A DNA stretch of 64,000 nucleotides from Mytilisepta virgata (Eukaryota > Mollusca > Bivalvia > Mytilida > Mytilidae): positions 41,866,150 to 41,930,149 of the forward strand of contig CM051514.1 of assembly GCA_028015205.1 (NCBI GenBank), written 5' to 3'. The notes beneath the pieces are model-generated. The model was not told where the DNA came from. It did not search any database and was given only the letters and a program-made list of their open reading frames with translations. Within the stretch, counting starts at the first letter, position 1; each line of letters opens with the position of its first letter. Shown here one piece after another: positions 12,216 through 24,470 of the stretch. The position numbers were made by a program, and so were the translations under genes.

Positions 12216-12530
12216 TTTTGGGGTGATCTGAGAGAAAAAATGTAAAATTTATCGTTTGTTAAGGGTACCTAGTTTGTTTGTTTGTTTGTTTAGTTGGGGT
12301 TTAACGCCGATTTCAGCACATTTGGCCATTTCGCGGCGGCCAGTTTTTATTGGTGGAGGAAGCCGGAGTACCCGGAGAGAACCACCGACCTTCGGTAGGA
12401 ATATTGGTAATCCTTGTCAATTAAGATCGGAGTCGAACACACCCCGCCACAGGTGAAATTCGAACTCACAACCCCAGCGTGGACAGGCTAGTGATCATTA
12501 GTAGTCATGACGAACTACCTAGACCTAGTT
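12216..12530 (+). repeat. SINE-like conserved bivalve repeat
   Basis: (GTTT)n, then GGGGTTTAACGCCGATTTCA, GGCGGCCAGTTTTTATTGGT, GGAAGCCGGAGTACCCGGAG and a region with TCGAACTCACAACCCCAGCG. This is the layout of a widespread mollusc SINE core (recognition from general knowledge). The 66-codon ORF inside it is not a gene. Confidence 0.55.
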
Positions 12531-13147
12531 TGTGTAATCTGAAAGTCTATGACTTATATTTTGTAAAAAGGGCCTTTGAAACATTAAAATTTAATTAGCC
12601 TTTTCGATGCAATATCTTAAATTTCAAAGTACATTTAATGATCTCAGTTCTTTGATTTAAAACAAAATAATCTACTAAAAAATATGAATAATTTCTGGAA
12701 GAGTACTTGGCTTAAAGTTCTATTTATGACTTGTTATCGGAGTTTATACTAATAGGGTAAAGATATAACACATGAAGCAGTCATCGGAAAGTATTACCTC
12801 AATGGTGTCGACACCAGATGTGTTGGTCTATTTGTTAAGTCTATCTTGCAGCAATTTTCAAAACGAAGAGCATCAACAAAAATATTTCATGATTATAATT
12901 GTGATGCACAAGATATGCTTTTTAGTCGAATTATTACTCATAAGTTGTGCTCAAAACTACAAATTTTAAAAGAAACAATGTTAACTTAAGCACCCAGGTA
13001 ATACTTTTTAGTTACATTGTGTGTAGTTATGACTTTGTTGCACTCACATTTGTATTTTAGAAAGAAGCCCCCTTTCAAATGCAAAACATGTATGATTTAT
13101 GCGGAAGTACTTATATTGTTATGTTATTCAAAGATTAACGTACTACA

Positions 13148-13655
13148 CATGTATGTGGATGATTTGAGTTGTCATGAATTAGATAAAAGTGCATTAAATT
13201 TTTTTTTCTTCAACATTTTAAATAATCTTGAATAATATAATTGGTATAGTCTTTAGTAGTTTGTATCATTTCTGACAGGCTACTGTGGTTGATGCTGTGA
13301 CTCATTAAGTCAAACTTCAGCACAAGGATTTTACATCTAATATTGCGTATTAAATGATTTATTATTTAGTTTTTGATTGTAGTGCGTGTGTTGTTTTTGG
13401 TCATGTATGTGGATGATTTGAGTTGTCATGAATTAGATAAAAGCGCATTAAATTTTTTTTTCTTCAACATTTTAAATAATCTTGAATAATATAATTGGTA
13501 TGGTCTTTAGTAGTTTGTATCATTTCTGACAGGCTACTGTGGTTGATGCTGTGACTCATTAAGTCAAACTTCAGCATAAGGATTTTACATCTAATATTGC
13601 GTATTAAATGATTTATTATTTAGTTTTTGATTGTAGTGCGTGTGTTGTTTTGGTC
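13148..13655. repeat. 254-bp tandem duplication
   Basis: CATGTATGTGGATGATTTGA begins at 13148 and again at 13402. The two units are nearly identical through GTAGTGCGTGTGTTGTTTT. The unit ends in the retroelement 3' tail sequence that continues to 13740 (TTGTCAGTTGTTTCGATTTT), also seen at 26775-26880. A weaker relative lies near 33000-33090. Confidence 0.9.
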
Positions 13656-13743
13656 TTGTCTTAATTGTTCTCCAGAGTTTGTCAGTTGTTTCGATTTTCG
13701 CCTCCTTCGAATATCCCTTTGGTTTTTCCTAACTTTACTTATT

Positions 13744-14525
13744 AAGTCTCCCAAACGAGGTTTGGAGACTTATTGTTTTTGTTGCGTTTCTTATTCTTAT
13801 TCTTCTTATTATGTCTCCCAAACAAAGTTTTGGGAGACATATTGTTTTTGTCCGGTTTCTTATTATTATTCTTCTTCTTCTTCTTCTTCTTCTTCTTTCC
13901 TTTTTCTTTCCGTTCAATGTTGTCCGCGACGTTTCTCAAAGATGCAATGTCCAATCGATATGAAACTTTGGGAATATGTTAAGGGTGACCTGAAGTTTTG
14001 CAAACGACTTTTAAAATTTTCAAAATGGCCGCCGTTTCCGTGGAAACAGAAAAAGGTCATTATATAGGAGACATTGCTTTATGTCAGTAACCTAGGTGGG
14101 TAGGATTCTGAAATTTTGTAGGTGAATAGAGCAAAAGGTGCTCTTTAATTATACGAAAAAAAAATTTGAAGCGATATTTACGGTTTTCGCGTTATTTACG
14201 AAAATGTGATTTTTCGGGCCCAAAATTCGAAATTCTTTCGAAGTGCTTCGATTTCAATGAAAATTGATATTTAGGGGTTTTAAATGATGGCGATTGCAAA
14301 GGGCTTAAAAAAAATCAAAATGGCCGCTGTTTCCATGGAAACAGGAAAAGGTCATTATATAGGACATTGCGATATCTCTGTAACCTAGGTGGGTAGGATT
14401 CTGAAATTTTGTAGGTGAATAGAGCAAAAGGGAATTTAGGGGGTTACTGATAAGCTCTAGATAGTGGCAATGGGGGTTTGGGAGACATCTTGTGACTCGC
14501 TTGCGATCACAATCATACCTAGTTA
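13744..14525 (+). mobile_element. Non-autonomous element bounded by GTCTCCCAAA / TTTGGGAGAC
   Basis: Begins TAAGTCTCCCAAACGAGGTT, repeats the motif at about 13811 (TCTCCCAAACAAAGTTTTGG), holds a (TTC)n run at 13868-13905, then two related units carrying AAAATGGCCGC.GTTTCC.TGG and GGTCATTATATAGGA, and ends GTTTGGGAGACATCTTGTGA. No transposase is present. It abuts the satellite array, and the same motif reappears at 17400, so the array may be carried by a related element. Confidence 0.55.
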
Positions 14526-14589
14526 TTATTATTCTTCATCTTCTTTCTCGCGCCGCCAACTTTGTCCGGGGCACTTTTGTACTTTATAC

Positions 14590-17395
14590 TTGACCGATTT
14601 CAATCAAATTTTGCACAATGATAGTACCCCATGAGATGTTGGTCCTAACCATTTTTCAAGTGTGGGGGGCCCCAGGGGCAGTGTCACGCCCCTTCAAATA
14701 CCTCAAAAATTGATATTTTTTGAATAGGTCAAAAATAGTTTACATTCCTACCCTATAACCATATATATTATTACTGCTTATGATAAGACGAAGGATTTGG
14801 TACCTAAGGGGGGTCTGAGGGGGCCCCAGGGGCAGTGCCACGCCCCTTCAAAAACCTCAAAAATTGATATTTTTTGAATAGGTCAAAAATAATTTAAATT
14901 CCTACCCTATAACCATATATATTATTACTGCTTATGATGAGATGAAGGATTTGGTACCTAAGGGGGATCTGAAGGGGTCATGCCCCGCACCTCAAATGAC
15001 AAAATACTTTATATCTTGAAAACCATTGAGATCCCCACCCTATAACCATATATATTATTACTGCTTATGATAAGACGAAGGATTTGGTACCTAAGGGGGG
15101 TCTGAGAGGGTCATGCCCCGCCCCCCTCAAATGACAAAATACTTTATATCTTGAAAACCATTGAGATCCCCACCCTATAACCATATATATTATTACTCCT
15201 GATGATTAGACGAAGACTTCAGTACTATAGGGGGTCTGAGGGGGGTCATGCCCCACCCCCTCAAATGACAAAAGACTTAATATCTTGAAAACCATTGAGA
15301 TCCCCACCCTATAACCATATATATTATTACTGCTTATGATAAGACGAAGGATTTGGTACCTAAGGGGGGTCTGAGAGGGTCATGCCCTGCCCCCCTCAAA
15401 TGACAAAATACTTTATATCTTGAAAACCATTGAGATCCCCACCCTATAACCATATATATTATTACTTTTGATGATTCGACGAAGACTTCGGTACTACAGG
15501 GGGGTCTGAGGGGGGTCATGCCCCACCCCCTCAAATGACAAAAGACAATATCTTGAAAACCATTGAGATCCCCACCCTATAACCATATATATTATTACTG
15601 CTTATGATAAGACGAAGGATTTGGTACCTAAGGGGGGGGTCTGAGGGGGTCATGCCCCGTCCCCTCAAATGACAAAATACTTTATATCTTGAAAACCATT
15701 GAGATCCCCATCCTATAACCATATATATTATTACTCCTGATGATTAGACGAAGACTTCAGTACTATAGGGGGTCTGAGGGGGGTCATGCCCCACCCCCTC
15801 AAATGACAAAAGACTTAATATCTTGAAAACCATTGAGATCCCCACCCTATAACCATATATATTATTACTGCTTATGATAAGACGAAGGATTTGGTACCTA
15901 AGGGGGGTCTGAGAGGGTCATGCCCCGCCCCCCTCAAATGACAAAATACTTTATGTCTTGAAAACCATTGAGATCCCCACCCTATAACCATATATATTAC
16001 TTCTGATGATTCGACGAAGACTTCGGTACTACAGGGGGGTCTGAGAGGGGTCATGCCCCACCCCCTCAAATGACAAAAGACTTAATATCTTGAAAACCAT
16101 TGAGATCCCCACCCTATAACCATATATATTATTACTGCTTATGATAAGACGAAGGATTTGATACCTAAGGGGGGTCTGAGAGGGTCATGCCCCGCCCCCT
16201 CAAATGACAAAATACTTTATATCTTGAAAACCATTGAGATCCCCACCCTATAACCATATATATTATTACTTCTGATGATTCGACGAAGACTTCGGTACTA
16301 CAGGGGGGTCTGAGGGGGATCATGCCCCACCCCCTCAGATGACAAAAGACTTAATATCTTGAAAACCATTGAGATCCCCACCCTATAACCATATATATTA
16401 TTACTGCTTATGATAAGACGAAGGATTTGGTACCTAAGGGGGGTCTGAGGGGGTCATGCCCCGCCCCCTCAAATGACAAAATACTTTATATCTTGAAAAC
16501 CATTGAGATCCCCACCCTATAACCATATATATTATTACTCCTGATGATTAGACGAAGACTTCAGTACTATAGGGGGTCTGAGGGGGGTCATGCCCCACCC
16601 CCTCAAATGACAAAAGACAAAAGACTTAATATCTTGAAAACCATTGAGATCCCCACCCTATAACCATATATATTATTACTGCTTATGATAAGACGAAGGA
16701 TTTGGTACCTAAGGGGGGTCTGAGAGGGTCATGCCCCGCCCCCCTCAAATGACAAAATACTTTATATCTTGAAAACCATTGAGATCCCCACCCTATAACC
16801 ATATATATTACTTCTGATGATTCGACGAAGACTTCGGTACTACAGGGGGGTCTGAGGAGGGTCATGCTCCACCCCGTCAAATAACAAAAGACTTAATATC
16901 TTGAAAACCATTGAGATCCCCACCCTATAACCATATATATTATTACTGCTCATGATAAGACGAAGGATTTGGTACCAAGGGGGGTCTGAGGTGGTCATGC
17001 CCCGCCCCCTCAAATGACAAAATACTTTATATCTTGAAAACCATTGAGATCCCCACCCTATAACCATATATATTATTACTTCTGATGATTCGACGAAGAC
17101 TTCGGTACTACAGGGGGGTCTGAGGGGGGTCATGCCCCACCCCCTCAAATTACAAAAGACTTAATATCTTGAAAACCATTGAGATCCCCACCCTATAACC
17201 ATATATATTATTACTCCTGATGATTAGACGAAGACTTCGGTACTATAGGGGGGTCTGAGAGGGGGCATGCCCCACCCCATCAAATGACAAAAGACTTAAT
17301 ATCTTGAAAACCATTGAGATCCCCACCCTATAACAATATATATTATTACTCCTTATGACAAGACGAAGCATATGGTACCATCGGGGGTTCTGATG
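14590..17395. repeat. Satellite-like array, about 20 units of about 135 bp
   Basis: Every unit carries CCCCACCCTATAACCATATA, TATTATTACT, GACGAAG, a run of G followed by GTCTGAG, GGTCATGCCCC and CTTGAAAACCATTGAGATCC. Two unit types alternate over most of the array (GCTTATGATAAGACGAAGGA with TTTGGTACCTAAGG, and CTGATGATTAGACGAAGACT with TACTATAGG), giving a higher-order dimer of about 270 bp. The first three units are diverged (GGGGGCCCCAGGGGCAGT). Minus-strand ORFs of 60-100 codons are by-products of the repeat. Confidence 0.95.
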
Positions 17396-17450
17396 GGGAA
17401 CTTAGTTTGGGAGACTTAGTAACAGTTCACTGTTACAATTATTACTTGTT
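17396..17450 (+). mobile_element. Probable end of the array-bearing element
   Basis: TAGTTTGGGAGACTTAGTAA is followed by the small hairpin TAACAGTTCACTGTTA. The TTTGGGAGAC word repeats the boundary motif at 13744-14490. A hairpin near the 3' end would fit a Helitron-like element, but no CTRR terminus was seen. Confidence 0.4.
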
Positions 17451-17755
17451 AAATGATTGTTTTTTTTAAATTTGTAAGTACATATCTTCTATTTGCATGA
17501 AACACGACATTACGGTACCCTCTTTAAAATTTCTTTAATATCTTTACCAGAAATATTAGTATATGTGATTAACAATGCACAACTTGCAATTTAATTTTCT
17601 TTTTACATGTATATTATTTCAGTTTCTGGGGTGACAAGGCAGAATAAGGTAAATGTCATCACGAAAGTGTTGACGGAATAAGTTGATATCACAGTTACCC
17701 TGTTATTAGGCCTCATATAAAAGAAGAGTTACATCCTAGCTCGTTTGTTCTTACA
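17451..17755. other. Intergenic, nothing recognised
   Basis: AT-rich; no supported feature. Confidence 0.4.
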
Positions 17756-17980
17756 GGGGTGATCTGAGGCGGATCACCCCTGCCAGATCACCCCATCAAG
17801 AGCTCATAGTTACGTTTAACGTTGGCGGGAACAATTAACACACGATTAAAACATAGAAAATTTATTTAGAAACATAAATCACATTTAAAACTTTTTGAAA
17901 GAATCTACTGAGATTCGAACCTGGGACCCTTAGTATTTTGTCCAGACACCTTAACCACTAGACCACGGAAGCCCACACCG
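17756..17980 (-). repeat. tRNA-derived SINE (tRNA-like head)
   Basis: On the minus strand, an A-box-like TGGTCTAGTGGTTAAGG (17965-17949) and a B-box GGTTCGAATCTC (17921-17910) are spaced as in a tRNA. The 5' end GCTTCCG has no pairing partner after the T arm, so it is not a working tRNA gene. The body runs to a GC-rich palindrome, AGGGGTGATC...GATCACCCCT (17757-17783). Confidence 0.65.
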
Positions 17981-18219
17981 AGGGAGTGTTAATTTTACCT
18001 ATATAAACATTATGTTATTGGTTCCAATAGTGGAATTCGATATATAATATATATAAAAGTAAATTTATAGCGTATAATAGTACTGACATCTTTACTTTAA
18101 GTTTATTATTATTTACCCCGAATTAGCTGGGATGTAAAATAGTTATCCGGCCCTGGAGATGATCTTATACAGACACACCGAGTCCTCGTGTGATAAATAT
18201 TACATATTAATTTTAACAC

Positions 18220-18760
18220 ATTGGCTGAACACTCTATTGACATCGTTTCTTCGGTTCTGATGTGTGTTCATATCTGTATAAACAAGTTACCATTTTTATT
18301 TATTTGTACAAAACAAATAAGACATAATCGTCGGTAGAGTTTATTCTGTTATTCACCTACGTCTTCATATTTATTGTACCACATGTAAATACGTAAACAA
18401 TACCATTCTAAAATGGAAGAAAACCATTATATAACAAACAAATACATTTTACCGATCCAGACTAAAATGTTATAAAATAAGCGACAGGGAGATCGTTTTT
18501 TTTTTATGCTATTGCATTTCAATGGGAAAAAAATGTCCTACTTGGTACGGTTTGTTTCTGCATGAATATGAAATTCGGCAGCAATTTTGACATTTTATCC
18601 TCGTAGTTTATGGTATTTAGAATTTCCAATACATGATCTTTTTTAATATAACCTCTCTTTATCAGCTTCTCAACTGTTTTATAAAGGATGTGAAACATTG
18701 TTTCGTAGGGCAAGATGTACGATGTAAGTTTTTGAATTGCCCAGTTTCTTGCTATAACAT
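18220..18760 (-). other. 3' flank related to the gene C 3' UTR
   Basis: Matches 33200-33640 in order: TTTTTATTT..TTGTACAAAA, CCTACGTCTTCATATT, CCACATGTAAATACGTAAAC, CATTCTAAAATGGAAGAA and a GAATACGAAATT-type stretch. In gene C this is where the 3' UTR should lie, so here it marks the downstream edge of the duplicated gene B unit. A 64-codon minus ORF (18713-18519) is open here, but the homologous stretch of gene C has stops, so I treat it as non-coding. Confidence 0.55.
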
Positions 18761-19645
18761 TTAATATCTACGACACCCTTTTCAGAATATTGTCGTTCAA
18801 TATACTTCATTGTCTAAAAAATTCATAGATGTTCTAATCTGAATTTAAAGAGAACGAATCATAAATAATTTGTTTCCTACGATCATATGTTGCTATATCG
18901 CATATTGCAGGGGACGTCACTGCCCCCTTTGAATCTCCAGTAAGTTGTTTGTATGATTTTTAATAGTTGTTAATATTTATATTATATCTTTATGTTTATC
19001 TTAAAATATGATAAAATGTTGAGCATTTTCATCACTATACCGTGTGTGATCTTTTTATTTCATATTTAATATCTATGTTTTCGTTTCGTGCATTCCGTGT
19101 GCACGAATTTCAGAAAACATAATATTTGTATATAACATATTAAAACAGGGTTTCCATCCAATTATTTTTTATTTAATAGTGCGTATGAAATCGCTCGTGT
19201 TACCGATATAGGTTTTTGTTTCCGACTATAGTAAGCAAAATGAAATCAAAGAATTCCCCAATATTCTCCAGGTGATCCGAGTATTGCTATAATCGGTCTC
19301 GCTGGTACGTGTATTTTTGCAGTGCATGATGTACTGCTTTGCAACTCTTTCACTACATTTTCCTTGAACTTGTCGATTTTTGAAAAGGAAATACATGTAT
19401 GCCTTTGGTGTTTTAATAAGTTTGCCTTCTTGTAAACATGGTATTGATTTCATTTTACTTCTCAATTGTATTATAAAATTTCGAAAACTTTCAACAATTT
19501 CATTTACATCAACCTTTTCAATTTGTTTATAGTGGATTCCATGATTTAGGTTGTTTTCATCTTAATCTGAATTGTTTTGAATGACCGGTACATTATTTTT
19601 CTCTGTCTTATGTGTGTAGATTGATGAATCATTTCGTAATGCATA
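18761..19645. other. Intergenic, no supported gene
   Basis: AT-rich, with chance ORFs only. Upstream part of the insertion that separates gene B from its presumed 3' flank. Confidence 0.4.
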
Positions 19646-20330
19646 TAAACAACAAAAAACAAAACAAAACAAAAAAAAAAACAAAAAAACATATGAACAG
19701 CATGGACCCCGGCAAAAAACCGGGGGTAGACTCAGGTTCCCCGGAAGAGTAAGCAGTCTCTGCTTCCTGCAGGACACCCGCCACACTGCCCATATCCGGT
19801 ATGAGGAAGGGGCAAAATCAACGGGAAATGGTCCATTTTTATTTGGGAAACGGTTTTTTCATACCTTTCAACCAAGTCATAATGACGTCCATAAAACTTT
19901 AATAAGGATGACTGCAACTTAGGAGCAACATACCCCTGTTTGAGTAACTTTTCTGTCAGGAGCCTGGCTCTGTCTAGGAAGTCAATGTATATGTCACAAG
20001 CTATAGAATAACGTATTAGTTGTGAAATATACACTCCATACACCAGCGCTTCTGAAATGTAGCCACTCAAAAATGGGAAGTTGACAATTGGAAGGTCAAA
20101 GTCATCCCGTTTGTCGTAAAGTTTGTATTCAACCTTCCTCTGGTGTCAATTGCAAGGTGAAGGTCAAGATAAAATGAAGATTTGGCAGAGTCTGTGGTAT
20201 CCTTAGTTTGGGGATGAATAACAAATGTACGCGTTATGTTTATTTTCTTTAACAGTTCTTCACATCTGGTGAGGAAAGATTTCGTAAATTTTAGAAGGTG
20301 ATTTCGTTTATTTCTGATCATCATATTTCC
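19646..20330 (-). mobile_element. Decayed RT-type retroelement, C-terminal ORF part and 3' tail
   Basis: The minus strand reads, in two frames, through a region with a YLDLHL-type motif (about 20180), then, after a one-base shift near 20118, ...ISQLIRYSIACDIYIDFLDR... and KFYGRHYDLVERY, ending near 19732. Similar text is at 57955-58150 (KFYGRHHELIHHY). This is the C-terminal end of a reverse-transcriptase ORF common in bivalve genomes; whether it is non-LTR or Penelope-like I cannot decide. The tail (GGGGTCCATGCTGTTCATAT on the minus strand, then an A/C-rich run) follows. It is frameshifted and cannot be active. Confidence 0.7.
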
Positions 20331-21054
20331 TTCTACTTATTGTTCTTAGTTCCTTTATATATAACATTTCTATAATTTTTGTATAATGTTGCTATATATT
20401 TTTGTGTATGGTGCAAGACCCAATTTCCTCATAAAATAAAGAAAGAAAACTTCAAATACAGATATTTAAATGTAGTTGGATATTGTAAGACATAGGAATG
20501 AATTTGATTTATGGCAACCCTTCAGAAACCGACAAAGAACCATGCCTTAAAATAAGAAAATATACAAATTGGAACATATTTATCCAATCAACATTAAGAC
20601 GAATTGATTGACATCACAGAGTCTTAAATAATACACACAGACACACCAATGGAGTTCATGGCACAAAAACAGTTGCGACATTTAAAATTTAATAAAACAG
20701 CAATAGCTCAAACACACATATAAATATAAAATATTCGCAAAGGAATATATGTACAATAATATGAAGTTGCATATCACTATGAACTTTAAAAAAGGATTTG
20801 AACTTATCCAGGCTGCTCAAAATGTTAAGATACACGTAGTAGAGATTTTAAAAATAAACGACCCTCAATGCATATAAAAATGTAAATATATTGGAAATAT
20901 GGGATAGACCTGGAGAAACTCCGAAAATAATCCGAAACATTGTAGAACCTTAAGTACACTGCGCGATGTAAAGTCAAAGATACCATAAATGGATGGATTT
21001 GTTATCATTTATATAAGAATAAAAATGTAAAAGATTTATAATAGCTTTACTTAC
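20331..21054. other. Intergenic / downstream of gene B exon 5
   Basis: No sixth exon of gene B could be found here: a VYLVGG/NLVFW-type coding stretch is absent on the minus strand. Confidence 0.5.
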
Positions 21055-22618
21055 ATAGTCAAAAGAATAGATTCTCCTGACAGACCCCATGATCCAGAGG
21101 AGGTATCTTTCCTCGGACAAGCGTATTTACTTGATAAATACAAGTACTGAAAAATAGTCTAAATAAGTATTAACTACCGGTATGCATATCGTATCGTAAA
21201 AAGTCACCAGCAAATCACCACAGGAGTGAAAGTAATATTTCCCAAACCCTCTACATTGTAATTATCTTTCTTTTACAAACGTCATTTGTGCCTTTTCTTG
21301 ATAGTTTACACTTTAGTACTCTGTATTGTGAAATTGTTTGTATATTTAGCAATAAGACTTTTGAAGTTAACATACAAAGAAAAAATGATTTTGGTAGAAT
21401 TTAAACAGGTTTTAACGGCATCGAAAAAATCTTAAAATGTTTAGTATTTTTTAGAAGAAATCGATACAACTGAGATTGTAAAAATTGAGTAAGTTCCCAA
21501 GAAATTATTTCATATTATCTGTACAGTTCCTGAGTCTTCTGTTGTCCTTTAATTTTGTTGTAAGTTTTTATGTGAGTTTTAATATTGATTTCGTCATAAT
21601 TCTTTATTCTGGTTTTTTAAATAGACTTTTATGTAGAATTGATTGATTTGTTGTTTGTTTTAGTTTATTTTCACAAGGGGCGGGGGGACCATCAAATGTT
21701 ACATTACATTACCTACATAATTACCATCTGCAATTATTTCACCAAGAACGGTCAAATGTCCATTCTCATTTGGTTCACACTAGAGATAAGTATATGTTGT
21801 TCTAAAAAAGACAAATACATCCCATATAAGTTACATTTTCCATTCCATTTCAGCCAAGAATGTGTACATCTTGGGCATTAAAACATGTATTAAAGGTTTT
21901 ATTATTACCACCGAATCGATACCGCTGCTAGTGAACTCAAAGTCCCTGAATGTATCATCATCGCAGTTGTCGAAATTGATACTTAAGATTTACTGTTACA
22001 CAAATATTAAATTTTGTAAAACTTAGGAGCATGTCCCTCATGCAAAGCTGTCCTGGGTGATTATGGTTTTCCCTTTAAGTACTTTTGGAATTTTTAAAGT
22101 ATTCCTCAATTTTCCTTATTATTGTTTCGGTTTTTATCATTTTAGCAAAAATAATAATTTGTAGATCACCGAGATGTGCACATCTTGTGCATCAAAATTG
22201 GTATCACAGATTTTACTGATTATTGCGTTTTTCAGCCTAATGATACTGGATTGTCAGTTGTCAGGTTTACTTGCATGGAAGACAAAACTACCTAAAACAA
22301 TTGCCAAGAACAGCCATTGGGCAAAACTGAAATTAAAATCCATATCAGTTTATAATAATATGTATCACAAAATACCAAATAAATTTCATGCACTGTATGG
22401 CCATTTCGTTGACTGACAACTTATCAATCTATAGGCAACACCACAAAACACATAACTTAAAGACACTTAAAAGAAAAACTTCCAGACAAATAAAGAATGC
22501 TTTCCAACATATCCACCTCCGAATGTGACACCCATCGTAATTTTTCAGGAAATAAATTTTACAATTTTTCATGAAAGTAAAACTTGTTTCAGGTCTCTCA
22601 AACAAAAGTATACTGACC

Positions 22619-22876
22619 TTAAGGTGGTACCCAACACCTTGACTAAAATAAATTTGGCTCGTTTTATTTTCATAAAATTTTTGGGAAATATTTTACTTTG
22701 ACCTGTTGACATAAATGTTGATATTTTAGTGAACAGAATAATTTCATTGAATATATAGCAGTTTGGCAAACATCAATTTTGATCATACAGAAGCTTAATT
22801 TCTCTTATTAGATTTGATTAAAACGCTCTGGTGATTTTTAAGAGTTATTTCCCTGTAGTGTTGGGTACCACCTTAA
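22619..22876. mobile_element. 258-bp TTAA MITE in gene B intron 3
   Basis: TTAAGGTGGTACCCAACAC at the left and GTGTTGGGTACCACCTTAA at the right are perfect inverted repeats, with TTAA at both edges as target site. Length and lack of ORF fit a piggyBac-type MITE. Gene A lacks it in the matching intron, so it inserted after the duplication. Confidence 0.9.
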
Positions 22877-24389
22877 ATGATTATCTTAAGTTTGTTTCTT
22901 TGTTGTTGTATGTATGTAATCCCGTTTTCACCTTTAAGGATGATCGCTCTTTCTAATAGGAAATAAATAGGATTTGAAATAGGGGTTTTAGTTTGAGAGA
23001 ACATATGAATAGTAAACAAATAAGCAAGAAAAAATATAGATTCATGTGCTCATTTTAGAGCTATAAGGTCTTGAAAATTTGCAGGAAATGGGTTTTCTCT
23101 GGATTTTTCATTGTCTTTGCATTGACAACTTCAGTCTCTTAAAAATGTATGAAAAAATAAAATTGATTTCATAAAATTTTGTCAAATACCATTTTAAAGT
23201 ATATATGATTGAATTATAAAAGAAAAAGTGGGGGTTCGTGGGAAAAAATTTTCATGTTTAAGAAATGGATAAAACCCGAGGATTTCGAAAATCTGACAAA
23301 AAGTCCAAAACATGACCAGCGAGCATCCTTAACACTTACTACTCCCAGAAGATCGATTGATAAAGATTGATTTTGAAAAGAATTTTTAGTCTTTAAAAGT
23401 GGCATGTATATTTACATTAATATTAATGGAAATTAAAACAAAGATTTAAATTGAAATCTGTAAGAGTCCTCTTTACAACCAACATGCATTTTTTCCATAC
23501 TTCATTAAGTTATTTTATGTAACCCTTTCAGTATATATGATTACTAGCCGTTTCATTACAGACATACAAGAATAAGAAAATACATAGAGATTAAATGTTT
23601 CAATATTTGTTAAAATAAACAGGATCCACACTAGTATTGTATGACTAATATGTGCCAATACTGGTTTACCTAAGAACGTCGGTTTTCGCAGAGTAAATAA
23701 TAGCTAATCCGTTCTGGTCGTCGTATTCAAACCTAGCACTGTCCTGTGTACCTGCATTGAATTTGGCACCATTCCGTATTTGGCAGACCTATATGACACA
23801 AATTTTAAATATTTAATGTAGGTCAGAAAATGTATTTGAGGGTATTGGATATTTGTACATGGGGATATATTAATATAAATGTCTAATAAATCAGAAGAGA
23901 AATGCGTTTCTAATAGAAGTAGAAATTGCTTAGGAAGAAAAACTGCATTTACCTTTTGTTTGCTATGCTGTATTTTTTATTCCTTCAGTAATTATATGAC
24001 TTTTCTTTCTATTAAGTTATACATGTATCCTTGTTTGTTATGTTCTTTTTTCACTTTTTTCTATGTCTGAGACAGCTATATTCCGTGTGAGACTCCAGTG
24101 TGATTCATGCATCTCACATCACATGACATTCCTTGACGTAAGAATGCAAATAACTTCGCGTTCCAATGATGAAGTAAAAAACCGTACAACTTTGCACAAA
24201 TGATATGACAACCTTGAAAATCCCTGAAGTACAACATAAAAGATACCTCTGGTAAAAAAACCTAAACGCACACGATCTATTCAAATATGTATTTATTTTG
24301 CAGTAGGTTGTCCAGTTTAAGAGAGCGCATTTTCGTGTCATGGCAGCCACTTTTAGTCCTTTAAATATGCGGCCAAGAAATGTGAGAAA

Positions 24390-24470
24390 AATAATGAGAC
24401 TGGACAATTCCATCCTCGTTTCTGAATGGAAAAATATGAACCTTCTGGTGGAATTGTCCAATCTCACATT
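24390..24470. repeat. Hairpin in gene B intron 2
   Basis: TGAGACTGGACAATTCCA is matched by TGGAATTGTCCAATCTCA about 40 bases on. It lies within a block (24070-24475) absent from the matching intron of gene A, probably a small insertion. Confidence 0.7.

Noticed and set aside
13627..14067. 146-codon plus ORF
   Set aside because: Crosses the retroelement tail, (TTC)n run and element sequence; low-complexity Ser/Phe/Tyr translation.
15334..17148. Minus-strand ORFs of 63-102 codons (MRGWGMTPLRPP...-type)
   Set aside because: They repeat with the satellite unit and are by-products of its period and composition.
17905..17980. tRNA gene on the minus strand
   Set aside because: A- and B-box are present but the acceptor stem does not pair, so it is a SINE head.
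18519..18713. 64-codon minus ORF as gene B's missing last exon
   Set aside because: It has no membrane span or receptor tail, and the homologous stretch after gene C contains stops.
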